The notes: generated from the sequence alone by a model not told the origin. 6,230 nt of DNA from CAZYBG01 sp964645155 (GCA_964645155.1 CAZYBG010000146.1:1-6230), one strand, 5' to 3'. Positions 1 to 4,940 are shown, counted from the first letter of the stretch. Numbers and translations: made by a program.

Positions 1-600
1 ATAGATGTAGGTGTTGCGGACCATGAACTCCTTGAGGATGTCGTTCTGGATCGTCCCCGACAGCTTCGCGCGCGGCACCCCTTGCTCTTCGCCCGCCACG
101 ATGAACGAGGCCAGCACCGGGATTACTGCACCGTTCATCGTCATCGAGACCGAGACCTCGCCGAGGGGGATACCGTCGAACAGCACCTTCATGTCTTCGA
201 CGCTGTCGATGGCGACACCCGCCTTGCCGACATCGCCCACCACGCGCGGATGGTCGCTGTCATAGCCGCGGTGCGTGGCAAGGTCGAAGGCCACACTCAC
301 GCCCTGCTGCCCGGCAGCCAGGGCCTTGCGGTAGAAGGCGTTTGATTCCTCGGCAGTGGAGAAACCGGCGTACTGGCGGATCGTCCAGGGGCGCCCGGCG
401 TACATCGTGGCTTTCGGGCCGCGCGTGTACGGAGCAAGCCCCGGCATCGAGCCCATATGTGCCAGACTCTGCGCATCGCCTTCGCCGTAGATCGGAAGCA
501 CTGGAATGCCCTCGGGCGTGTTCCAGACCAGCGTATCGGGGTCGGCGCCCTTCAGTTCCTTTCGGGCAAGTTCCGCCCAGCGGGTACGGTCGTCGGTCAT
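1..600 (-). CDS. scpA: Methylmalonyl-CoA mutase, N-terminal 200 residues (3' part outside window)
   Basis: Adenosylcobalamin-dependent enzyme (also called mcm or bhbA) that isomerises (R)-methylmalonyl-CoA to succinyl-CoA, the last step of propionyl-CoA assimilation in the cytoplasm. Reading back from the ATG at 600-598 gives an open frame to the window edge, with no stop in 200 codons. It starts MTDDRTRWAELARKEL and carries the hallmark stretches of the substrate-binding TIM barrel: TMYAGRPWTIRQYAGFS (residues 65-81), SVAFDLATHRGYDSD, SVSMTMNGAVIPVLA and GTIQNDILKEFMVRNTYIY at the cut end. By alignment from memory with the Propionibacterium enzyme, Arg70, Thr73, Arg75 and Tyr77 correspond to the CoA/active-site residues Arg82, Thr85, Arg87 and Tyr89. 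The C-terminal B12 domain lies outside. The start is supported by AAAGGA seven bases upstream. It has the same strand as pccA but is separated from it by an opposite-strand gene, so it probably has its own promoter in 601-696. Confidence 0.97.
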   Translation of the reverse strand, partial: MTDDRTRWAELARKELKGADPDTLVWNTPEGIPVLPIYGEGDAQSLAHMGSMPGLAPYTRGPKATMYAGRPWTIRQYAGFSTAEESNAFYRKALAAGQQGVSVAFDLATHRGYDSDHPRVVGDVGKAGVAIDSVEDMKVLFDGIPLGEVSVSMTMNGAVIPVLASFIVAGEEQGVPRAKLSGTIQNDILKEFMVRNTYIY

Positions 601-696
601 CGGGTCGTCCTTTCGGCTCCGAAAGAGCGACGAATAGCCCGTCTGCCCTTCGCTTTGGCATCGTTCCGGCCTATATCGGCAGTGGCAGGAGGTGGC
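601..696. promoter_or_regulatory. Divergent intergenic region with hairpin over the mutase ribosome-binding site
   Basis: The 96 bases between the divergent starts of the mutase (minus) and the DUF4174-like gene (plus) must hold both promoters. The mutase Shine-Dalgarno AAAGGA is at 613-608. It overlaps the 3' arm of a 7-bp inverted repeat (CTTTCGG at 610-616, CCGAAAG at 619-625), so it could be partly closed in the mRNA. On the plus strand the only AT-rich spot, TATATC at 672-677, sits 17 bases after CTTCGC at 649-654. That would be a weak -10/-35 pair giving a very short leader. I see no convincing consensus promoter on either strand. Confidence 0.35.
687..692 (+). promoter_or_regulatory. 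Ribosome-binding site fixing the start of the DUF4174-like gene
   Basis: A perfect AGGAGG lies four bases before the ATG at 697. The open frame extends upstream to another ATG at 457, deep inside the mutase gene. This Shine-Dalgarno and the signal peptide that begins directly after ATG 697 select the downstream start. Confidence 0.85.
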
Positions 697-1194
697 ATGA
701 AACGGATCGTTGCAATAGTTCTGGCGGTGGCAGCTTCGCCGATCACCGCGTGGGCCGAGACGCTTGCGGCGTCCGAGCCTCTCGTTCCGGCGGCGACCAC
801 CGAGGAGTTCGCCCCACGCGGCGCACCGAACTTGCCATACCTGGGCGCGGACGTGACGCTTGAGCAGTTCCAATGGGTTGCCCGTCCGTTGGTCGTCTTC
901 GCCGACAGCGTTGCCGACCCGGCGTTCCAGCGGCAGATCGAACTCCTGCTCGACCGCCCCCAGCCCCTTGCCGACCGTGACATCGTGGTGATCGTCGATA
1001 CCGATCCGGCCGCGAGCAGCGCTGTACGAACCGCGCTGCGGCCGAGGGGTTTTTCGCTCGTGGTCATGGGTAAGGAAGGGGAGGTCATCACCCGCAAGCC
1101 CAGTCCCTGGGACGTGCGAGAGATTACCCGCGCGATAGACCGCACTCCCCTGATGCAACAGGAGCTGCGCGACCGCAGGCTGTCGGGTCGGTAG
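697..1194 (+). CDS. Secreted DUF4174-like protein (thioredoxin/peroxiredoxin-like fold, no cysteine)
   Basis: A 165-residue protein with a clear Sec signal peptide: Lys2/Arg3, a hydrophobic core to about residue 18, and a likely cut after AWA (residue 20). The mature part is probably periplasmic. Residues about 50-150 resemble what I remember of the DUF4174 family in Rhodobacteraceae, with FQWVARPLVVFADS, DRDIVVIVDTDPAA, LRPRGFSLVVMGKEGEV and KPSPWDVREITRAID. That family is related to the peroxiredoxin-like domain of animal DRO1/SRPX-type proteins. The copy here contains no cysteine at all, so thiol chemistry is ruled out and a binding or structural role is more likely; the function is unknown. 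The start is ATG 697 with AGGAGG. The stop TAG at 1192-1194 is one base from the oppositely oriented pccA stop. The gene is divergent from the mutase. The family name is from memory; the coding call itself is secure. Confidence 0.85.
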   Translation: MKRIVAIVLAVAASPITAWAETLAASEPLVPAATTEEFAPRGAPNLPYLGADVTLEQFQWVARPLVVFADSVADPAFQRQIELLLDRPQPLADRDIVVIVDTDPAASSAVRTALRPRGFSLVVMGKEGEVITRKPSPWDVREITRAIDRTPLMQQELRDRRLSGR

Positions 1195-1195
1195 G

Positions 1196-3199
1196 TCATT
1201 CGAACTCCAGGATCACATCATCGACCTTGAGGCTCGCGCCCGGGCCGACCTTGACCGCCTTGACCACCGCGCGGCGTTCGGCCCGCAGGATGTTCTCCAT
1301 CTTCATGGCCTCGATGGTGGCGAGCGCCTGACCTTCTTCCACCGTATCGCCCTCGGCCACCTCGACTTTCACTACGAGGCCCGGCATCGGGCACAGTAGG
1401 AACTGCGAGGTGTCGGGCGGCAGCTTCTCTGGCATCAACCGGGCGAGGTTCGCCTGCCGAGGGGTGCGAACGTGCACCTTGAGGTCGGCACCGCGAGTAC
1501 GGATCTTGAAGCCTTGCGGAATCTTGCCAACCTTGAGTACGAGCGGCGTCCCATCAACCGTCAGGCGTGCGAGCGGCTGCCCTGGGGTCCAGTCTGAGGT
1601 CACGCGCATTTCGGTGCCGTCGTCCAAGCGAACTGTCGAGCCGCCCTTGTCGGCGTCGATCGACAACGGGAACTCGCGGCTTTGCGCCACCACCACCCAG
1701 TCGGTGCCGACCTTGCGGGTGTGATTGTCCATCGTGCCGGAAATCCGTGTACGCCGGATCTCGGCCACGCGGAACATGGCAGCCGCTGCGGCAGCCACCC
1801 GGCGCAGGTCGACCTCGGGCAGCATGACGCCCTGGAAGCCATCGGGGTATTCTTCGGCGATGAAGGCCGTCGTGATTTTGCCGTCGGTGAAACGCGGATG
1901 GTCCATTACGGCGGCCACGAAAGGAAGGTTGTGACCGATCCCCTCTACCTCAAAGGTATCGAGGGCCAGCCGCATCTCCTCGATGGCCGTGGCACGGTCA
2001 GGGCCCCAGGTGCAGAGCTTGGCGATCATCGGGTCGTAGAACATCGAGATCTCGCCGCCTTCGTAGACCCCGGTGTCGTTGCGCACGACGCCGCCGCGTT
2101 CGGTCTTGCCCTCCCCAGGCGGGCGGTAGCGGGTGAGCCGGCCGATCGAGGGCAGGAAGTTGCGGTACGGGTCCTCGGCATAGAGACGGCTTTCCATCGC
2201 CCAGCCGTTGATCTTGAGGTCAGCCTGGCCGAAGGGCAGCGGCTCGCCATCGGCCACGCGGATCATCTGCTCCACGAGATCGACGCCGGTGATCAACTCG
2301 GTCACCGGATGTTCGACCTGAAGCCGGGTGTTCATCTCGAGGAAGAAGAAGTTGCGCTCACCGTCCACGATGAACTCGACCGTGCCGGCCGAGGTATAGC
2401 CCACCGCCTTCGCCAGGGCGCAGGCCTGTTCGCCCATCGCCTTGCGGGTCGCTTCGTCGAGAAACGGTGACGGGGCTTCCTCGATCACCTTCTGGTTCCG
2501 GCGCTGGATCGAGCATTCGCGCTCGTGCAGGTAGACGCAGGTGCCATGGGCATCGGCCAGCACCTGGATCTCGATGTGGCGGGGCTGGGTCACGAACTTC
2601 TCGATGAAGATGCGGTCGTCGCCGAAGCTCGCCGCCGCCTCGTTCTTCGAGGACTGGAAGCCCTCGCGCGCCTCGGTGTCGTTCCAGGCGATGCGCATGC
2701 CCTTGCCGCCACCGCCGGCCGAGGCCTTGATCATCACCGGATAGCCGATCTCTCCGGCGATCTTCACGGCCTCGTCGGCATCGGCGATCAGGCCCATCCA
2801 GCCCGGCACGGTCGAGACGCCGGCCGCCTGCGCCAGCTTCTTCGAAGTGATCTTGTCGCCCATCGCCTCGATCGCGCTGGCGGGCGGGCCGACGAAGGCC
2901 ACCCCCTCGCGGTCGAGCGCCTCGGCGAAGAGGCGGTTCTCGGAGAGGAAGCCGTAGCCCGGATGCACCGCCTCGGCGCCGGTCTGGCGGACCGCGTCCA
3001 GAATGTTGTCGATAACTATGTAGCTCTGCGCCGCCGGCGGGGGGCCGATGCGCACCGCCTCGTCGGCCATCTTCACATGCAGCGCGTTGCGATCCGCGTC
3101 GGAGTAGACGGCGACCGTTGCGATCCCCATCTTGCGCGCCGTCTTGATGACCCGGCAGGCAATCTCGCCGCGGTTGGCGATCAGGATCTTCTTGAACAT
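1196..3199 (-). CDS. pccA: Propionyl-CoA carboxylase alpha subunit (biotin carboxylase + BCCP)
   Basis: The biotin-carrying subunit of propionyl-CoA carboxylase. It uses ATP and bicarbonate to carboxylate its own biotin; PccB then moves the carboxyl group to propionyl-CoA. The protein has 667 residues, normal for the family. Residues 1-115 are the biotin carboxylase N domain (MFKKILIANRGEIACRV). Residues about 116-330 are ATP-grasp, with the Gly-rich loop ASAGGGGKGM (159-168), HERECSIQRRNQK (225-237) and EMNTRLQVEHP (288-298, including Glu288, Arg292, Glu296). The C domain includes Arg338 in MESRLYAEDP. These match catalytic positions of E. coli AccC. Residues about 450-595 form the BT linker that docks on the beta subunit in PCC-type enzymes. 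Residues about 600-667 are the BCCP domain with biotinyl Lys633 in EAMKMEN (codon 1303-1301). I chose ATG 3199 over an in-frame ATG at 3250 because homologs begin MFKKILIANRGE and GGAGG lies six bases before it. The protein is complete and shows no odd residues. Confidence 0.98.
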   Translation of the reverse strand: MFKKILIANRGEIACRVIKTARKMGIATVAVYSDADRNALHVKMADEAVRIGPPPAAQSYIVIDNILDAVRQTGAEAVHPGYGFLSENRLFAEALDREGVAFVGPPASAIEAMGDKITSKKLAQAAGVSTVPGWMGLIADADEAVKIAGEIGYPVMIKASAGGGGKGMRIAWNDTEAREGFQSSKNEAAASFGDDRIFIEKFVTQPRHIEIQVLADAHGTCVYLHERECSIQRRNQKVIEEAPSPFLDEATRKAMGEQACALAKAVGYTSAGTVEFIVDGERNFFFLEMNTRLQVEHPVTELITGVDLVEQMIRVADGEPLPFGQADLKINGWAMESRLYAEDPYRNFLPSIGRLTRYRPPGEGKTERGGVVRNDTGVYEGGEISMFYDPMIAKLCTWGPDRATAIEEMRLALDTFEVEGIGHNLPFVAAVMDHPRFTDGKITTAFIAEEYPDGFQGVMLPEVDLRRVAAAAAAMFRVAEIRRTRISGTMDNHTRKVGTDWVVVAQSREFPLSIDADKGGSTVRLDDGTEMRVTSDWTPGQPLARLTVDGTPLVLKVGKIPQGFKIRTRGADLKVHVRTPRQANLARLMPEKLPPDTSQFLLCPMPGLVVKVEVAEGDTVEEGQALATIEAMKMENILRAERRAVVKAVKVGPGASLKVDDVILEFE

Positions 3200-3205
3200 G
3201 CCCGT

Positions 3206-3210
3206 CCTCC
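3206..3210 (-). promoter_or_regulatory. pccA: pccA ribosome-binding site
   Basis: GGAGG on the minus strand, six bases before the ATG at 3199. It decides between this start and the 17-codon longer reading from 3250, which lacks such a site. Confidence 0.85.
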
Positions 3211-3257
3211 GCAGCGTGAACCGTGGCGCGGCCGACCGGGCGCTGCGCATGAAAACA

Positions 3258-3285
3258 GGCCGTCGGAACGTGTGCTCCGGCGGCC
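3258..3285. repeat. Inverted repeat in the pccA leader
   Basis: Ten-base arms (GGCCGTCGGA at 3258-3267, TCCGGCGGCC at 3276-3285) with an 8-base loop and one non-Watson-Crick position. Read on the minus strand it lies about 59 bases before the pccA ATG, within its 183-base leader (3200-3382). The imperfect position is a G-U wobble in a plus-strand transcript but an A-C mismatch in the pccA mRNA. A regulatory role is therefore only a possibility. Confidence 0.4.
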
Positions 3286-3354
3286 TCGGCCATATGGTTG
3301 TTGATAGCGTCTTCCTGCGAAGCCGTCCCGAAGGATCAGCCCGTCCGGGCGCGC

Positions 3355-3376
3355 GTCCCCGCCCCCGCGCGGGGAC
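3355..3376 (-). terminator. GC hairpin just after the 70-aa lipoprotein gene, no U-tract
   Basis: Perfect 8-bp inverted repeat (GTCCCCGC at 3355-3362, GCGGGGAC at 3369-3376) with a six-base loop. It begins six bases after the stop of the glycine-zipper lipoprotein. The minus strand beyond it is GC-rich with no T-run, so it may only attenuate transcription, or protect the mRNA 3' end, before pccA. Confidence 0.45.
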
Positions 3377-3382
3377 CCTCGC

Positions 3383-3595
3383 CTAGCGGTTGACGCAGCC
3401 CGGAACGTTGAGATCGTCGCAGAACGCGCCAACACCCGCGCCGATGATGGCGCCGGTGCCCACCGGGTTGTCGGTCGCGTCGGCGATGAGAGCCCCCGCG
3501 GCCGCGCCGGCAAGCGCACGCTCGGTATCGTTCTCGAGACATCCCGCAAGCGGCACGACCAGTGCCGCCACGGCTGCAAGCTTAAGGATCTGCAT
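3383..3595 (-). CDS. Small glycine-zipper lipoprotein (70 aa)
   Basis: The N-terminus MQILKLAAVAALVVPLAGC is a lipoprotein signal with lipobox LAGC; Cys19 would be lipidated after signal peptidase II cleavage. The 52-residue mature chain has small-residue Gly spacing (Gly30-Gly34, then Gly46, 48, 52, 54, 56), typical of glycine-zipper segments that pack against membranes or self-assemble. It ends with two further cysteines (59 and 67) that could form a periplasmic disulfide. A membrane anchor and a packing segment are visible; the specific role is unknown. The start is ATG 3595, with GGAGG at 3605-3609 nine bases upstream. It is preceded by the best promoter of the window (3631-3659) and followed by a GC hairpin and pccA on the same strand, so pccA may be read through from this unit. 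Frame, lipobox and promoter agree; no family name is claimed. Confidence 0.85.
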   Translation of the reverse strand: MQILKLAAVAALVVPLAGCLENDTERALAGAAAGALIADATDNPVGTGAIIGAGVGAFCDDLNVPGCVNR

Positions 3596-3630
3596 AGTGA
3601 ACTGCCTCCAACAAGGTTTGTTATGTCACG

Positions 3631-3659
3631 ATTATCCGGCCGGCCCGGAATGCTGTCAA
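3631..3659 (-). promoter_or_regulatory. Near-consensus sigma70-type promoter upstream of the 70-aa lipoprotein and pccA
   Basis: On the minus strand, TTGACA (3659-3654, perfect -35) is followed after exactly 17 bases by GATAAT (3636-3631, five of six -10 bases). Transcription would start near 3624, giving a leader of about 28 bases to the lipoprotein ATG. It is by far the best housekeeping-type promoter seen here and stands out in GC-rich DNA. It may also feed pccA if the hairpin at 3355-3376 is leaky. Confidence 0.8.
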
Positions 3660-3739
3660 AGCGAAAGCAAAATCCTTCACGGGCTTGTGCGGAAGGCCGC
3701 CGATCCGCGCTGCCGCACCCCGACCGCGCATAGAAAGTC

Positions 3740-3764
3740 GGCCTGACCCCGAAGGGGCCAGGCC
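3740..3764 (-). terminator. Rho-independent-type terminator with UUCG tetraloop
   Basis: The minus-strand RNA forms an 11-bp stem (GGCCUGGCCCC / GGGGUCAGGCC, the arms sharing the UUCG cap) in which the only non-Watson-Crick pair is a G-U wobble. The loop is the extra-stable C(UUCG)G type. On the plus strand the same position is an A-C mismatch, so the structure is oriented for the minus strand. It is followed by GACTTTCT, a short imperfect T-tract. It probably ends the transcript coming from the 118-aa gene. Confidence 0.7.
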
Positions 3765-3797
3765 GTAGAGAAGGGGAAGGGTAACGGTTTTGACAAT

Positions 3798-3832
3798 CGC
3801 GGCGAAGTGTCTTGCTGGAGGGTTTCGCCGCG
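3798..3832. repeat. 9-bp inverted repeat with 17-base loop
   Basis: Perfect arms CGCGGCGAA (3798-3806) and TTCGCCGCG (3824-3832). It lies just ahead of the UUCG terminator on the minus strand and would form a second stem in the same RNA. Function unknown. Confidence 0.45.
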
Positions 3833-3932
3833 TCTTGATCGTTGACCGAACTGCCGAGTCGATAAAGGGCCATCTTCGGGGTTGCCCTAGCGTCAGCCGA
3901 AATCCGCGCGGAATAACAACCTATGCGCGAAA

Positions 3933-4289
3933 TCATGCCGATCTTCCCGTGAAAACCTCAGGGAAAGCCACTGCAGCCCGTTCGGCATCGACCCGCAGCA
4001 GTGCCGTATAGCTGGCCGGGTCGAACGGCTGCTCGGCCGGCACGACTTCGCGCCCGAAAAGCCAGGACAGCCGGCCTGCATCGAGGTTGCCGCGCTCGAA
4101 CGGCTCTTCGCCGAAATGGTTAAGGAGCGCCGCGAGAAAGGCTGCGTCGGCCGCGCGGTCGCCCGGCCTGCGGTCCTGATGCCGCTCGCGGCGCACGATC
4201 GGCGTCGCGCCCGCGGCATTGGCACGCCGGATGACGAACTGATGGTCGGTCCCCGGCAGCCTGCCGGGAAAGCCGCGATGCTTCAGCAT
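3933..4289 (-). CDS. Unrecognised 118-aa cytoplasmic protein
   Basis: I do not recognise this protein. The frame has strong G/C third positions and a natural composition, whereas the overlapping frames are Arg/Ser/Pro-rich, so I take it as the real coding frame. There is no signal peptide, membrane segment or cysteine. The first 45 residues are basic (VIRRAN, IVRRERHQDRR). A likely helix follows (AADAAFLAALLNHFG, 47-60), then ERGNLDAGRLSWLFGREVVPAE and DPASYTALLRVDAERAA. A small nucleic-acid-binding or adaptor protein would fit the charge, but nothing diagnostic is seen. The start is ATG 4289, the only ATG near the 5' end, because the frame is closed by the TAG of the preceding gene. GGAGG (4300-4296) is six bases before it, inside a hairpin. 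It sits 36 bases after the 113-aa lipoprotein on the same strand, so cotranscription is likely. Confidence 0.68.
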   Translation of the reverse strand: MLKHRGFPGRLPGTDHQFVIRRANAAGATPIVRRERHQDRRPGDRAADAAFLAALLNHFGEEPFERGNLDAGRLSWLFGREVVPAEQPFDPASYTALLRVDAERAAVAFPEVFTGRSA

Positions 4290-4316
4290 CCCCGCCCTCC
4301 CCGGGAGAGGGCGGGG
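4277..4316 (-). promoter_or_regulatory. Tandem hairpins covering the Shine-Dalgarno and start codon of the 118-aa gene
   Basis: A perfect 10-bp stem (CCCCGCCCTC at 4290-4299, GAGGGCGGGG at 4307-4316, seven-base loop) begins ten bases after the TAG of the 113-aa lipoprotein gene. Its 3' arm in the mRNA holds four of the five bases of the GGAGG Shine-Dalgarno. Next to it, GATGC and GCATC (4277-4290) can form a second small stem that includes the ATG. There is no U-tract. It may be a weak terminator or mRNA-end stabiliser for the upstream gene, a translation block for the downstream one, or both. Confidence 0.5.
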
Positions 4317-4325
4317 ACCGATGCC

Positions 4326-4667
4326 CTAGTTGGCCGCGGCCGTGGGCGGATCGTTGGGCCCGGGCTGACGGCCGCCCGGCTGGTCGGGTTCGTTCCCGCG
4401 GTCGATCGGGATGCAGCGGGTCTGGCCGGCGGCGGTGCCGACCGCCTGCTGCCCGGGCGGGCAGCCCGGCGGCTCGCAGGGCGGCAGCTGCGGATCGTAG
4501 GTCGAGTTGGGGTCGGCATCGGCCGGAACGCAGGGGCCGCCGCCCGAGACATTGCCGTACTTGTCGTAGACAGGTGGCGAGAAGACCGGGTCGGGTTCCG
4601 GCTGGGCGCAGCCGGAGATGGCCAACATGCCGGCCAGCAGGGCGGCACTGAAGAGCTTCGCTGACAT
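4326..4667 (-). CDS. Proline- and cysteine-rich lipoprotein (113 aa)
   Basis: The N-terminus MSAKLFSAALLAGMLAISGC is a lipoprotein signal; lipobox ISGC puts the lipidated Cys at residue 20. The mature chain is extended and Pro/Gly/Gln-rich, with a VYDKYGN segment (33-39) and four more cysteines (46, 64, 69, 85) in GGPCVP, PPCEPPGCPPG and TRCIP. These could form two periplasmic disulfides. No enzyme domain is visible and the C-terminal 25 residues look disordered. It should be anchored to the inner or outer membrane facing the periplasm. I chose ATG 4667 because the signal starts there and GGGGGA lies shortly upstream; an in-frame ATG at 4754 would bury the signal. Its stop is followed by the hairpin at 4290-4316. 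It resembles the 42-aa lipoprotein next door around CAQ-E-P and PV-x-x-K-Y/F. Function unknown. Confidence 0.8.
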   Translation of the reverse strand: MSAKLFSAALLAGMLAISGCAQPEPDPVFSPPVYDKYGNVSGGGPCVPADADPNSTYDPQLPPCEPPGCPPGQQAVGTAAGQTRCIPIDRGNEPDQPGGRQPGPNDPPTAAAN

Positions 4668-4773
4668 GAATAATTCCCCCGTCGCGTGTTGTTGTGCGGG
4701 GGACGATACCGCGCCCGGTGCGAATCCGCTAGGCCGCAATTGACGTAGCGGCATCCTGCGAAACCGGAGGGTG

Positions 4774-4801
4774 GGCGGAGCGCGGCATGCCGCGCTCCGC
4801 C
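4774..4801. terminator. Perfect 28-bp palindrome downstream of the 42-aa lipoprotein gene
   Basis: Two exact 14-base arms, GGCGGAGCGCGGCA and its complement, meeting at 4787/4788. As RNA this is a 12-bp stem with a CAUG loop. It starts ten bases after the stop of the 42-aa gene on the minus strand. No run of U follows (the next bases are GC-rich, with a single TTT further on), so it is an atypical terminator or an mRNA 3'-end stabiliser. Its perfect symmetry would also allow binding by a dimeric protein. Confidence 0.6.
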
Positions 4802-4811
4802 GGGAGGTCGA

Positions 4812-4940
4812 TCAGAATTTGCCGCTGACCGGTTCGGCCGGGATCGGCGTCGGGGCCGGAGCGGGCTCTTCCTGCTGGGCGCAAGCCGCCACGAAAGCGA
4901 CGAGGCTGAGGGCGAGGATGGTCTTGACGGTGGTCGACAT
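4812..4940 (-). CDS. Very small lipoprotein (42 aa)
   Basis: The minus strand from ATG 4940 encodes 42 residues: MSTTVKTILALSLVAFVAAC, then AQQEEPAPAPTP, then IPAEPVSGKF and TGA. The first 20 residues are a lipoprotein signal with lipobox VAAC (Cys20). The mature part is only 23 residues, acidic then Pro/Ala-rich, like a short flexible tether. AGGAG lies about six bases before the ATG, and a perfect 28-bp palindrome follows the stop. Third positions are G/C-rich as in the neighbours. It follows the 220-base gap after the DUF6497-like gene and precedes the larger lipoprotein, whose N-terminal region it resembles. It could be cut down from a longer relative or be an entericidin-like small lipoprotein; neither can be shown here. 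The combination of ribosome-binding site, lipobox and terminator-like repeat makes it credible despite its length. Confidence 0.75.
   Translation of the reverse strand: MSTTVKTILALSLVAFVAACAQQEEPAPAPTPIPAEPVSGKF

Larger units (their letters stand above)
3596..3932. other. 337-base non-coding region between the 118-aa gene and the lipoprotein gene
   Basis: No convincing gene is present. Moving with minus-strand transcription it holds an AT-richer stretch (3890-3932), an inverted repeat (3798-3832), a UUCG-loop terminator (3740-3764), a spacer, and then the near-consensus promoter (3631-3659) with the lipoprotein 5' leader. The terminator followed by a promoter marks a transcription-unit boundary. 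The 170 bases before the terminator are unusually long for a simple 3' tail and could hold a small RNA. Confidence 0.6.

Noticed and set aside
3200..3250. 17-codon N-terminal extension of PccA from ATG 3250
   Set aside because: Homologs start at MFKKILIANRGE, and GGAGG lies within the supposed extension at the correct distance from ATG 3199.
2358..3293. 311-codon minus frame overlapping the first half of pccA
   Set aside because: Out-of-frame shadow of pccA, dominated by Arg/Gly/Asp; the pccA frame has all the catalytic motifs.
2525..3304. Plus-strand open frames opposite pccA (also 1682-2470)
   Set aside because: Mirror frames of a strongly biased GC-rich gene, with His/Asp/Leu/Arg-heavy composition, no ribosome-binding site and no recognisable motif.
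3790..3795. TTGACA on the plus strand
   Set aside because: No -10-like hexamer at 16-18 bases and no plausible plus-strand gene downstream.
4116..4664. Plus-strand 182-codon frame antisense to the 113-aa lipoprotein and 118-aa genes
   Set aside because: Arg/Gly/Ala-rich with no signal and no ribosome-binding site, and it crosses the hairpin; the opposite-strand genes have a lipobox or a strong Shine-Dalgarno.
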